The notes under the pieces are model-generated. The model was given only the letters and a program-made list of their open reading frames with translations, searched no databases and was not told the origin of the DNA. A DNA stretch of 64,000 bases from NCBI RefSeq assembly GCF_003086295.3, contig NC_092054.1, positions 16,379,878 to 16,443,877 on the forward strand. Direction: 5' to 3'. Shown here piece after piece: positions 34,392 to 45,888 of the stretch (positions are counted from its first letter, which is position 1; every line of letters starts with the position of its first letter). A program made the position numbers and the translations under genes. The stretch comes from Arachis hypogaea. Its lineage: Eukaryota > Streptophyta > Magnoliopsida > Fabales > Fabaceae.

Positions 34392-36445
34392 GTAGCCTTA
34401 GGTATCCAAATTAATTTGGATCCTTTGAAGTTAATCCATCTTGGTTGCCCAAGTGCATTGAAATCACAAACAACATTGTAGACTTTGTTTCCTACAACTC
34501 TCTTTTCAATGAAGCATTGTGCATATGAGTGACCAAATTTCTTGCAATTAACACAATGATTTTCTGGTGTGTGTTGCTGAAACTGATGTGAGTTATATTG
34601 CTTGAAATGATTAAAGCTTTGAAATTTTCTGGTTCTTGGAGGAGATGCATTTCTTTTGACAAACTGATTTTTAGTAAAGTTATTCCTCTCTGCAAAGGCA
34701 TTTTCACCAGAATTTTTTTGAAAATTTTTGCCTTTCGAGAATGAGGTTTTGTTGTAAAAAGTTGGTTTCTTGAAGGCAGCCTCATTTTTTGAAATGTAAC
34801 CCAAACCTGGCCGGTTTGAACTCGGTTCAGTTTTTGGTGAAGGGTCAGTTTCACTTGTGTATACTTCATCAAATTTTTCTTCAATTGTTTGAGCATTTTC
34901 AATACCAGATTTGTTTGGTATGGTTTTGGTATTTGATGAAGAAGCCACAAACTTTATAGAGGAAATATTAGAAGATGCATCTTCCTTGGCTATGTAGCCT
35001 AAACCAGATTTTTCAAACAATGGTCTTTGACTTGCAAGTAATTTGTCCAAGTTACTAGAACCTTGAGCAAATTTTGCTAAGTCACTATTCAGCCTTTTAA
35101 CCATATCATTTAATCTTTTATTTTCAGCAATTAACTCATGTGAAGGATCCACAATATGCTTTCCTTTTAAATTTTCAAGTTCAGATTTTAGAAATCTGTT
35201 TTCTTCAATGATGTCCAAAGCACATTCAGTTTCCTTCACTTTTTCTTTTAAAAATTCATTTTCAGCTCTTAACACATTTCTTTCAGATCTGCATTCATTG
35301 TATTTATCAAGCAGTTTTGATGTGTTTAAAGTGAGATCATCAATAATAACATGCAAGTCCTCAATGGTCAAATCATAATAGTTTACCTCATCAAGATTGT
35401 TGTTTCCAGCCATGAAGCAGTCTTTGTCATCTCCTTCAGATTCTTCTTCTTCATTTGAGTCATTCTCAAGATCCTCCCAAGCTGCCATGAGTACTCTCTT
35501 CCTTTCCCTCTTGCCTTTGTCCTCCTTTTTGAGCTTTGGACAGTTTGACTTGAAGTGTCCAGCCTCCTTGCAATGATGGCATGTCACCTTGCTCAAGTCC
35601 ATCTTTTGCTCCTTTGAACTTGAACCCTTGTATTTGCTCTTGCTTTTCATCATCCTTCTAAATTTCCTAGCAAAAAACAAAAGTTCGTCATCTGAAATAC
35701 CATCACTAGACTCATTCTCTTTTGGTTCTATTTGTGACTTGAGGGCTATTCCCTTTTTCTTTGAGTCTGTGTTTGTGTGTGTGGCTTCATAGGCAAGGAG
35801 TTTTCCTCTCAGCTCATCATAGGTTATGGGACTTATATTGTTACTCTCGGTTAGGACAGTGGCAGTGTTTTCCCACTCTTTTGTGAGGCTTCTAAGGAGT
35901 TTTCTCACTAAGGTTTGTTCTGCATAGTTTGTACCCATAGCATCAAGGTTGTTGATTATGATTGAGAATCTCTCAAATGCTTCATCAATGCTTTCTCCAT
36001 CCTTCATGCTAAACATCTCATACTCTTTTCGCAGCATATCAATCCTCGTTTCTTTGACTTGTTTAGTGCCTTCGTGTGTAACCTGGAGTTTTTCCCAGAT
36101 TTCTTTGGCTGTCTTGCATCTAGACACCTTCCGGTACTCTTCAAAGCTGATAGCACAGTGAAGAAGGTTGATTGCTTTAGCGTTCAGCTCTATCTTCTTC
36201 TTGTCATCTTCATTCCATTCAGCTTCTTCTTTCGGAGTCACCACTCCATCAGCACTTGTTTTTGTTGGGATCTTGGGGCCACTCACAACGATCTTCCATA
36301 AGTTGTAGTCAATGGATTGGATGAAGATCCTTATCCTTTCTTTCCAGTAGGAATAGTTCTTTCCGTTAAAGAAAGGTGGCCGGTTGTTTGACTGGCCTTC
36401 AGTGAGGGTGTAGGCAATTGTGGTTGTGCCCAGATTGTTCGCCAT
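34388..36445 (-). CDS. Copia gag polyprotein
   Basis: 685 residues from ATG, uninterrupted, just inside the PBS. The N-terminal half is the UBN2-type gag domain (PPFFNGKNYSYWKERIRIFI, SIDEAFERFSIIINNLDAMG). A CCHC knuckle CHHCKEAGHFKSNC lies near residue 288, followed by acidic and coiled-coil stretches (DLTLNTSKLLDKYNECRSER), and a second knuckle CVNCKKFGHSYAQC lies near residue 640. Two knuckles and a long spacer are usual for Sireviruses. It forms the particle and packages element RNA. Confidence 0.9.
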   Translation of the reverse strand: MANNLGTTTIAYTLTEGQSNNRPPFFNGKNYSYWKERIRIFIQSIDYNLWKIVVSGPKIPTKTSADGVVTPKEEAEWNEDDKKKIELNAKAINLLHCAISFEEYRKVSRCKTAKEIWEKLQVTHEGTKQVKETRIDMLRKEYEMFSMKDGESIDEAFERFSIIINNLDAMGTNYAEQTLVRKLLRSLTKEWENTATVLTESNNISPITYDELRGKLLAYEATHTNTDSKKKGIALKSQIEPKENESSDGISDDELLFFARKFRRMMKSKSKYKGSSSKEQKMDLSKVTCHHCKEAGHFKSNCPKLKKEDKGKRERKRVLMAAWEDLENDSNEEEESEGDDKDCFMAGNNNLDEVNYYDLTIEDLHVIIDDLTLNTSKLLDKYNECRSERNVLRAENEFLKEKVKETECALDIIEENRFLKSELENLKGKHIVDPSHELIAENKRLNDMVKRLNSDLAKFAQGSSNLDKLLASQRPLFEKSGLGYIAKEDASSNISSIKFVASSSNTKTIPNKSGIENAQTIEEKFDEVYTSETDPSPKTEPSSNRPGLGYISKNEAAFKKPTFYNKTSFSKGKNFQKNSGENAFAERNNFTKNQFVKRNASPPRTRKFQSFNHFKQYNSHQFQQHTPENHCVNCKKFGHSYAQCFIEKRVVGNKVYNVVCDFNALGQPRWINFKGSKLIWIPKAT

Positions 36446-36489
36446 TGGATCTTTGCTCCAAGCGGTTAAGCTTGATTCTTGAGACCTTA

Positions 36490-36502
36490 GCTCTTGATAC
36501 CA
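36490..36502 (-). other. Primer-binding site, tRNA-iMet type
   Basis: Minus strand TGGTATCAAGAGC, nine bases inside the 5' LTR end. It matches the usual TGGTATCAGAGC copia primer site with one extra A. The degenerate copy near 26761 lacks it in clean form. Confidence 0.8.
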
Positions 36503-36511
36503 ATTGAAGGT

Positions 36512-38169
36512 TGTGGTAGGCTTAGAGAAGGGGGGGTTGAATCTATGCCTTCCTTTTAATTACTGTTGTTACCCTTTTAAAACAGATTTGCAATTCTGAT
36601 TCTGTTTTAACTTAGCAGCGGAAATTTATGAGACAATTTATTTTTGTCTCATGAATATCAGAAAACAGAACACAGAAGAGAAGAGAAAAGCTAACACCAG
36701 CATGTATCCTGGTTCGGTTGCCTTGTGCTATGCAACCTACATCCAGTCTCCTCCACAACTGTGGAAGAATTTTACTATAGTAAACAGTATTACATACACC
36801 AATAACACAGGATTGACCCAATCCTTTCACACTCAAGTTCTAACCTAACTTGACATTGGCTATGCTAATACCTAACTATACCTCTTAGTGCTAACCCAAC
36901 TAAGAAAGGGATACCATTCAGATACTAGATACAAGACACTTAAACAACCTAAAGAAATCAGAAAATAACTCTAGGCTTTTCTCTCAAGTGTATCTCTCAG
37001 CCTTTTTCCACTCATGGCTTTTTCTCAAGCTTTCTCACAATGCCTTTTCTCTCAAGAAATTACAGAAAGATAAGCTTAGAAAAGTACATTACAATCAGTA
37101 AAACATGAAGGAGATTGACTTCATCAACAGCCTCTGTGCTATGCGAAAAACCAGATTAGCAAGCCTCTGATTCAGTTCTTCATACTGGCGGAATGCACCT
37201 TTGATTAGGTTACACTGTCCAGTTAGTTGAACTTCTTCAAAGAGCTCTCTCAGAACAATAACCTCTATTCACTGGTTTTCTCTCCTTAGTTTCTGAATGA
37301 ACAGCAAACTTCTTATATCTCCTTGCATGTGGTTGAGTTCTTCTTTCAAGGTCAACACCTTGAGCCTTGAGCTTCACCAACCCACAAGCTTACTTTTTCT
37401 TCTCAAGCATCAAAGTAGAACCTTTGCTTCTGACTTTTCCAACTTGACCGAAAGCCACAAAACAGTAACAATAGAACTCTTCTTGTGGTCAACTTGATCT
37501 TAGCCATTGAAAAACTACTTGGTCCCCAAGTATCACTTGTGACCGTAGATGTGAAGCAGAATAGGGCAGAGACCAACTTTTCCTTCAAAGCCATTTTCGG
37601 GTAGTGCAGAGAGTTGGGAAGAAGGGATGAGGATCTTGATGCATGCAAGATGAGATGGATTACCTTTCTTAAGCTTGATTTAGCTTGGGATTTCTGTTTT
37701 AGCTTCTGTGCTTCAAGCTTCAACTTTCTCTCTCTTGCTTCTTTGGTTAATGGCTTATGGAAGAAGCTTTTCTTCTTTTTCTCTTTCTTGCTTTTTCTGA
37801 AATCTTGATGTGACTTGATTAGAAGGAAGAGGAACGTTGCTTTTGGTTGAGCAAAATGGTGGGAAAATGAGAAACAATTGAGCTTGGATCGGGTTCTTCT
37901 CTCTTTAGCCCATGGTGTCTTGCTATGCTTCTTTGATGAATTTGTTTGAGATGAATGACTTGGGCTTTATTTATTCATACTTACCATTCAGCCCATTAGC
38001 CTTGTTTTGTCATTCATTCAACTTGGGCTGCTTAAATTTAATTATGGCCTGCAACATAACATAAATAATTAGCAACATACACTTATTAATTAAACAACTC
38101 TAATTATTTATTTTGCCAAAAATAATGTTTGTTATCACTAATTAATTTAGTTAATTTCTTAACTCAACA
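36512..38169 (-). repeat. Copia 5' LTR
   Basis: 1658 bp, same length as and nearly identical to 26786-28443. It abuts gypsy integrase sequence at 38170 without a recognisable duplication partner. Confidence 0.95.
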
Positions 38170-38705
38170 GAATGCTTATAGCCCAAAGCCGTCAGAAGAG
38201 CTATGCTGATCAAAGGCGAAAGCCTACGGAGTTTGAAGAAGGAGAGCATGTATTTCTGAAGGTTACACCGACCACTGGAGTAGGAAGAGCTATTAAGACT
38301 AAGAAATTGAATTCCTGTTATATTGGACCGTTTGAGATCCTGAAAAGAATTGGGCCGGTGGCTTATAGGATTGCTTTACTACCATATCTTTCAAACTTGC
38401 ACGACGTGTCTCATGTGTCACAGCTTCGAAAATATACCCCTAACGCAAGTCATGTCCTGGAACCAGAACCGATTCAAGTGAGAGAAGATCTAACACTTCC
38501 AATAATCCCGGTGAGAATTGATGACACTAGCATTAAATGATTGCGCAGGAAAGAAGTATCACTGGTAAAAGTAGCTTGGAGTCGAGCTGGTATTGAGGAA
38601 CATACTTGGGAACTCGAATCGGATATGCGGAAGGACTACCCACATCTCTTTTCAGGTAACCAAATTTGAATTTTGAGGGCAAAATTCTTTGTTAGGTGGG
38701 TAGGA
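38170..38705 (+). pseudogene. Gypsy pol 3' end: integrase C-terminus with chromodomain-like tail
   Basis: Frame 38172-38540 encodes LIAQSRQKSYADQRRKP, GEHVFLKVTPTTGVGRAIKT and LSNLHDVSHVSQLRKYTP, the typical post-core integrase region. A TGA after DDTSIK interrupts it. The same frame then continues with VSLVKVAWSRAGIEEHTWEL and DMRKDYPHLF, the chromodomain-like end of Tekay-type pol. The purine-rich GGTGGGTAGGA before 38706 is the polypurine tract. Confidence 0.85.
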
Positions 38706-41700
38706 TGTAAACTCTGTTAAATTAGTAAATAATTAGTCAATAAATTAGTTTTTAATAAAGAGAATTAAAAATGTGAATATTATATTAAATTAGGATAGAG
38801 CTCATCGAAATGAGAATTTTGACACTAATTTCGAAGAAAACGGCCCAAGATTGGACTGAACGTGCCAAACTGGTTGAACCGGGCCCAACCGGCCCAGCAA
38901 TTAAAATGAACCCAGCCTTCTCATCTTCCCCAATTCAGTAATATACAGCGCTGAAACAAATAGGGGGGGGAAAGAGAAGAGAAGCTTGCCGAAGACCCTT
39001 ACGGTAATTCAAAACGCCGTAACTCCTCCGTCCGAGCTCTGATCGCCGCACCATTTGCGGCCACGCGTCCACTGCGTCGAGTTCTACGTTTCTACCGGAA
39101 CAATTTCATAGTTAAGCCATTAATCACTCTCAGCCACTCCTTTCCCCCAATTTTCAAAAATATTGTAGGGGTACTGAATTTCTTAGCTTTTTGATGTTTT
39201 AGGATCCAATTAGCTTAAGAAAAATGTCCACTCTTGCTTATATGAAGCTTGGGTAAGGTGAGGATACCATAAATTCGATTTAAATTACTGAATTTATGTT
39301 TTGAGTATTAAATTGGGTATATATGTGTTATGAAAATGTATTAGGTTGTGAATAAATAATTGGAGCTTGAAATTGTGGACGTTGAAATTTTTGTGGAGGC
39401 TGGGCATTAGTATTTTGATTGAGCTTTAGGGCTGTGTTTGTGTTGGGTGAATTGCTTGGTCGCTACGTGGGAATCGGCCAAGTATGATTTAGGTTTCTTG
39501 CATGTAATATATAATGTTCTGTGAAAACTTAGGCTAGATGACCGTAGGATAGGTTGAAATGCATGTATATATATTTATTGTTAGTATCTTGTGAGAAAAC
39601 ATGTTTGGCTTGGTGCTGGTTGATTAATTGATGATTTGGAGAAGTATGGGCTTGGGGTATGTTTATGATGGTGGTTGTTGGGATGATAAGGAAGGCTATA
39701 CTATGTTATAGGTCTAGGATTTGTAAACTATGGTTTTTGGTTGGTTTTGGTTGATGGATTTGAATATTGTAAGTGCATTATTGTTAATTTGAGGTAGGTT
39801 TATTGTGATGATTATTAAAATGATGAGAAAGGGGTATATGGTATTGAAGAATGCAGGTTTAGTGGTGAAAGGAAGGGAGTTTTTGAACTAAAATTGAGGT
39901 TTGGAAATTTTTGCAAAAGTTGGTTTTTGGCCAAATTTCGGCAAGGCATAACTTGGCTTTCATACCCTCAATTTGCTCTCAAGTTATTTTAAAGTAAAAA
40001 TTGGGTTCGTGAAGTTTATGCCATTCGAAGAACGGGAGAAAAATATTTTAAATCGAAGAAGTTATGGTTGTTGGAAGATTGTACCTAAAAACTGTCTTTT
40101 TGCAATTCTGCAGCTTTGCTACTGAATCTGTTTTTTTTTTAAAGAACGTACGTTCATGCGTACGCGTGGCCCACACGCACGCGTGACATGGAATTTTGGT
40201 GATGCATACGCGACTGGTCATATGCGCACGCGTGACATGAAGTTTTCACCTACGCGTACGCATGACAAAGGGACGCGCGCGCGAGCTGCAATTTTTACAC
40301 TCCCACGCGTACGCGTGGCCCTTGTTCCAGCAAACATGATTTTTGAGTGTTAAACCCTATTTCAAACTTCTAAAACCTCTATTTTCATTCTTTTAGTCAC
40401 AAATAATAATGTTAAACTTGGAGATGAAGTTAGGAAAAGATGATAACTTGGAGGTGAAGTAAGGCTGAAAAGTGATGAATTGATTATGAAATGTTACGGA
40501 TGATCATGTATGATACTTGGCTTGTTAATCAAATGAATGATCATGTATGATACTTGGCTTGAATGATTAAAAGATCTGAGATACGAGATTCTCTAGATAA
40601 AGTACCGTAGCTTGTCACCACGTGTACCAGGTTGAAAACTTGATACGCTGTTGACCCTCTGACATAAGGGTGACCAGGCACTTATAAATTCCCGAGAATG
40701 GTACCCCCATTGAGCGATTTGATATATGTATGAGAAAAAGCTATGCATAGACTCATGGGATGCACGTCGGGGGACAGTCCAATGGTTTAACAAACCGGAC
40801 TTGTCGGGTTGGCTGTATAACCGATAGATGAGCTCATTAGCCATAGGACAGGCATGCATCATATGCATATTACTTGAATTACTTGTTTGTGCTCTAACTG
40901 GATTTGCCTAAGTGCATTTACTATGTTAAGTGTATATTTGCTACTTGCAGTACTTGTAACCTTCTTGTGTTTGCTTTTATCTGTTTATTTGTCTATGAAA
41001 TGCTGACGGAGATGGAGGTATAGAGGAATGACAATATAGGACTTAGATTTAAGATTAAGATTAAGTTAGGCTTAGATACTCTTAGAAAATCACCTTTTAT
41101 GGCTTCTGTTTAATACTTCAAGCTCTATAATCTGAGTATCGGCGTTCTAGGATTGCCTTTGGCATTCCCAGGACCTTATATCTTATGTGTGTGGCACCTT
41201 TACCATACTGAGAACCTTTGGTTCTCACCCCATACTATGTTGTTGTTTTTCAGATGCAGGTCGAGAGGCATCTCGTTAGGCGTCTGGACTTCTGAAGCGA
41301 AGTGGTTATCGGGTTATTTTGTTGTATAGTATTGTTTATATATGTACTTAGCTTTCTCTCCGCATAACTTGTTCCTTTTGATCCTCTTAGAGGCTTATGG
41401 AGAAACAGGACTTTGTTTATGTACATTCATGTTTTGGATATGTATATATGTATGTGTAAATATTCTCCGGCCAGCCGTGACTTCGCGGGCTGAGTTAGGA
41501 GCTTGTTATTTTGTATCTTTGGCTCTCTATTCCTATTTTTATTATCTTATGTTCGATAGTTATAGTTTTCTTAGCACGCAAGTTAACTCGTTTCTTGAGC
41601 GTTGCGTTTTTATTCTGCAACTTTTATTTCATCTATTCTTCAAGGTTCCTTGTATATTATACTCTTTCTGCTATTATACGTATACATTATGTTGTAGAGG

Positions 41701-41765
41701 TCGTAATACCACACCACCTTTGTTTTGCGGCTTAAGCGTAAAGCTCAGTGTGGTAGGGTGTTACA
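38706..41765 (+). repeat. Gypsy 3' LTR, complete
   Basis: 3060 bp, TGTAAACTCT to GGTGTTACA. It shares its first ~400 bp with 24074-24491 and is related in inverse orientation to the solo LTR at 52062-55444, as shown by TATATAATGTTCTGTGAAAA-like blocks and the palindrome cluster. Frames inside are not genes. Confidence 0.85.
40147..40320. repeat. CpG-rich palindrome cluster (ACGCGTACGCGT) in gypsy LTR
   Basis: Repeated GCGTACGCGTGGCCC, CACGCACGCGTGACATG and GACGCGCGCGCGAG lie within otherwise AT-rich DNA. Most units are self-complementary around CGCGTACGCG. Confidence 0.85.
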
Positions 41766-41770
41766 TGTAG

Positions 41771-43012
41771 AACACCCAAAAACTATTGTTATAAACGTAT
41801 AACAAATAAATTTTAGAGCGGAAAACGAAAAATTTATTCCCTCCATAAATAATAACATAATATCTATTTTTATACATAGAAAAAATATTAGTAAGCTCCC
41901 TAAACCAAAACACGCAGCTCTTTTTCCCTCCCTCTAGGCCTAACCCACCACTCATCATCTGAGTCATCATCGTACAAAATCAAAACTCATCACGCAGCCT
42001 CACCATCTAGCCCTAACTCACCACTCGTTGAAGGAAGCAATTCACTGTGCGCTGTCGCTGCGTCTCTACTCTCCTCGCTGCGCGTGTTATCGCTGCTTCT
42101 CCCCTCCTCGCCGCATGGGTCATCGCTGCTTCTCCCCTCTCGTCGTGGGTCCCCTATCCTCGTCGTGGTCGTTGCTGCTTCTCCTTGTTGTTTGTGGGCT
42201 GTCACCTCTTCTGCTTTTGCTTTGCTACTTCTACTGTCACCTCGTCATTTGCCTTTCTCCTTGTCCCTGCTTCTACTTCGCATCCTGTCTCACGGTCACT
42301 AGTTCTATGCCTCCTCGTCATGGCTCAACCTTTATTTAAGTAACTCAAGTATCTCTTTTCCTCTGATTTTAATGTATTTAGTTTTTGTTATGATTTTAAT
42401 ATTAATTTAGTATAATGCTGCTCTATTTTGTTATGAAACTAACTACTAATTATTATATTGTAACGATTAGTTATTACAACATTTACTTCTTTATGTTCTC
42501 TGGAAATGCATTTTTTGTTAATTGTTATTTTACTATCATTGATTCAAAATAAGAAAACATTACCACAATTTTGTAGATTTCTATATGGATGATTGACTCG
42601 GTGGCTTATACTCATGTGCTATTATTTTCAATATATTTGAATTGTCCAATGCAAATAAAATTAATTTTGTTATTATTTTTTGGATGTCATAAATCAAAAA
42701 AGTTTTTTGGTTCACTAAGTATATAATTGTTGATTTGCTAATGGGCTTGTTAATAAGGATAGAAAATGTGGTAACTAATGTCTTTAGTTGTTTTGTTTGA
42801 TTTATAGGTGCTAATGCTAGTATGTAACCATATAAGTCTTAATAATATTAATATTAGGATTATTGTTATGAATTGCTTATATTTTTATTCTCTGCTACCG
42901 TTGTAATTAATTTATCTTTTTGAATATTAAGAATTACAATCAAATAATCACAAAATAAGTTCAAAATTTAGAATAATGATAGCAGGAAGTATTTGTATAT
43001 ATCATTTAATTT

Positions 43013-43052
<40 letters not shown>

Positions 43053-43442
43053 CAATAAGATAAAGACTTATATTTCTATCTTTAAATTCACTTCTCTCGG
43101 TGAAGTTTAATTTATATATCTATAAGAATTGGAAAGTGAAAATTAGAAATGTTGTTTGTGATTTTTTTTCTCATTTTTTCAATTATACTTTTTTTTTCCA
43201 CTCTTAGCTTAGTTTTTTTATCTTTGTTTTTTATTTATTTTGAATTTTGTTGTTATAGGTTGAAAGTCTTGGTAGAAGTGGCAGTTTATGCTCACGCACA
43301 TCATTGGGGCACTTTCAAATCGATCCATCGTTATCAATTCTTTCCAATTCTCTTTTTAGTTCTAATATATACCAAGATTGAATGATTATAATTTTTGGTC
43401 TCTTTGAATATATTGTTGTAATTTTGTTAATCATTTTGTATA
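41771..43442. other. 5' internal region of the CACTA element
   Basis: Follows the gypsy insertion. 42000-42340 is CT/GC-rich with repeats of TCGCTGCTTCTCCCCTC and looks like a transcribed leader; the frames there are low-complexity. 42350-43440 is AT-rich and intron-like, with a TA microsatellite at about 43015-43047. Confidence 0.45.
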
Positions 43443-44025
43443 GAGACAAAGGTAAAGAGAACACGAGAACCTACACAATGCTTGAAGCTTCATGCAAGAT
43501 AGTTGGAAGATAGAGAAAAAATTACTCTAGATGGTAAAACAGAGGCAATTGGTCCTACTGATGAAGTTGTAACTAACTTGAGCAAATTTTTGGATACAAT
43601 GGTAAAGAATTTAGATTTTTGTCCATTAATTTACACAAACTAATTTACACAAACTGAGAGGGGAATAAAGATAAAGAGGATATTTGGGAATACGTTCTAG
43701 TGAGAATATTAGAATTGTTACTTTTCATCTCTTTAAGAAAACATACATATTTTATTCTTACTAGCTAAAAATATTTGTGTTTTGTAGGTTAAATTCATTA
43801 TTCCAATTGAAGGAAAAAGATAGTATTTGCTCATATCAATGACAGTTGGAGATGGTATAAGAGCACAATTAAGCAAACTCATTTTTTGCCATATAAATAT
43901 ATGAGCGAGATGCTGAAAAGTCGTCCTAAAAGTATAAATGAGATTCATTTTCAAAAGTTAATTGCTTATTAGAGAAATGAGGATATTAAAGTAAACTATG
44001 TGAAACCTAATTTAATTGTGCATGC

Positions 44026-44090
<65 letters not shown>

Positions 44091-45055
44091 CAAAATACGA
44101 TGACTTTTTTATAATACTTGTCTCTTGTTATGTAGAAAATGTCTGTGCAGAATGCGAAAAATAGGGCACAACAGAAATTTAGGCATCAAAAGAGACCAAT
44201 AAATTTTGCAAGAATATATGCAAAATTGGTACACATTTTTAAAAATTATTGTGCATTTGTGTATGCGTGTGTGATGTGTGTCTGTGAGTATCAAGTATGT
44301 GTTTATTTTAGAAATAAAATTAACTCTCTTTTGCTAAATGCTATTTGAACTAAACTTACAGGTTACTTCTAAGAAAAATAATGAACCACCTGCTCAAACA
44401 GAAATGCTTGTTGAAATTCACCAAAACACAAAGGACAAATCATTAGATAAAGACATTTTGGATGTAATTGTAAGTATTGGGAGTTAATTTGGTCAAAATA
44501 AGTTATGAGTGTTTTGTGTCTTGGTTATTTGCTAATCAATTATTATTACTTTTATGCTTGTAGTTTAGTTAAAGACTCTTGATGTTGTTCTTAATTTGTA
44601 GTATTTGCTTTGATGTTGTCAAATGATTTATATTTTTAGTTCAATTGTGTAGTTATTTTTCTTTTTTTTTTAATTATTCTTATTTTTTTTTCAAATTAAC
44701 ATAGATGCATCTGCAAGTTGAGAATAAAAAGTCTAAAGAATCAATAATTAGAGCTTTTCAATTCATATTTGGGAAAGAGAAGACAGGGCAAGTGCGATAT
44801 CATGAAAAAGTTACCACACCAACTTTGTTGAAGAAAAATGAAGAAATTGCTACCCTTAAACAGCAATATGCAAATGAGAAAGCAACATTAGAGGGTAAGG
44901 TTGATGTGAAGCAATAAGAAGTAGATGAACTAAAATCTCTTGTTAAGATATTGGTGCAACAAAAAAACTCAGGAGTCAACCTTGAGATGTTAGTTGCTAA
45001 GCTAGGAAACACTTCAAGCAATCCAAACAATGATGCTAATGAGGAGGTATCATTT
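43443..45055 (+). pseudogene. CACTA-associated Ptta/En/Spm protein (Transposase_24-like), degraded
   Basis: Exon-like blocks separated by AT-rich introns. At 43450-43690 are PTQCLKLHARQLEDREKITL and IGPTDEVVTNLSKFLDTM. At 43786-43978 are KFIIPIEGKR, then a stop and frameshift, then KTHFLPYKYMSEMLKSRPKS-like residues. At 44139-44230 is NAKNRAQQKFRHQKRPINFA. At 44705-45050 are FGKEKTGQVRYHEKVTTPTL and a coiled coil. These match the plant Ptta/En/Spm protein found in CACTA elements. A Trp-to-stop change (TAG near 43823) and another at 44917 kill it. A 58-bp TA repeat lies in an intron (44029-44087). The catalytic TNP2-type transposase is not present. Confidence 0.75.
44029..44087. repeat. (TA)n microsatellite
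   Basis: Uninterrupted TA dinucleotides in an intron of the CACTA gene. Confidence 0.95.
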
Positions 45056-45116
45056 GTTGTTAAAGTTTCTATAAGTTATCATATCTTAAATAATGATTGA
45101 TTTATGTTTATGTTAA

Positions 45117-45837
45117 GGTGAGTTCTATGGTGTAGAAGTGATTGTCTTTCTATATGTGTAGAAATGTAGTGTCCACTTTCTTATTATGCCAAGTGTATAT
45201 GAGAGAGAATTAGAAGTGACACCTTAAAGTGAATGTTCAGATGCAACATTGACATTTACTATTCTCATCACTTGAAGGATTAGTAACATTTTTAAATCTA
45301 ATTAAATTTAGGTGGGTTAATTAAAGTGAGAGAATCAAAGAAGACAATAGACTTACTTGAGTTGGACTTTTTTTTATATTGATTATTGTGGTGATTAAGA
45401 TCTGGGTTAATAAAAATGACTCCAAGTAATTTCGGATTATGGTTCCTTATTTTATTTTTTTATTATTTATTATATTGCTGAGATCTGAGTCATTTAACAA
45501 CAAAATTTTCTGTAAAATACAAAAAATTTGCAATTGAAGTCGAATTGAATTGTGACTCTAGAAGTAATACTTTAAAAAAGTCTAATTATTTTTATGTATC
45601 TTCATATGAAAAAATATTTATACCATTAATTATATTTTTATAATAAAACTATTTGATATATTTCATTTAAATTACATGTTATGATTGTCAAATTGGTATA
45701 TTGAAAATTTGATATTATTATATTTTAATGAAGTATATAAATATTTAACGAAGTACTTTTTTATATATACTCAATCAATAGTTGAAATTCATTCAACTTC
45801 TTTTATAGCTTTTTGAAAAGAAAAAATATTACGGTCA

Positions 45838-45888
<51 letters not shown>

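Larger units (their letters stand above)
26786..38169 (-). mobile_element. Young Ty1/copia element of the Sirevirus (SIRE/Maximus) type
   Basis: 11.4 kb on the minus strand: 5' LTR (38169-36512), tRNA-iMet-like PBS, gag, pol with copia order (protease, integrase, RT, RNase H), an envelope-like ORF, a polypurine tract and 3' LTR (28443-26786). Both LTRs are 1658 bp and begin TGTTG and end CACA. I noticed only three differences between them (near 26770+LTR offset in TTTC/TTTT, a CC/CT and a GTC/GTT), all C/T, so insertion is recent. No 5-bp duplication can be matched because the left flank is the degenerate gag copy. Confidence 0.9.
24074..41765 (+). mobile_element. Ty3/gypsy LTR retrotransposon (Tekay/Del-like), interrupted
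   Basis: The element starts TGTAAACCCC, ends GGTGTTACA and is flanked on both sides by TGTAG (24069-24073 and 41766-41770). The right LTR is complete (38706-41765); the left is cut short (24074 to about 24491), so 2.6 kb of LTR plus leader and gag are missing. Internal sequence contains protease and reverse transcriptase (24490-25371) and the integrase C-terminus with a chromodomain-like tail (38170-38670). RNase H and the integrase core are absent. A copia element and a degenerate copia segment occupy the middle. Confidence 0.85.

Noticed and set aside
40147..40320. CRISPR-like array
   Set aside because: Units are irregular palindromes without constant spacers in a plant LTR.
42028..42343. 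Overlapping Leu/Ser-rich frames
   Set aside because: CT-rich leader repeats within the CACTA; no gene signature.
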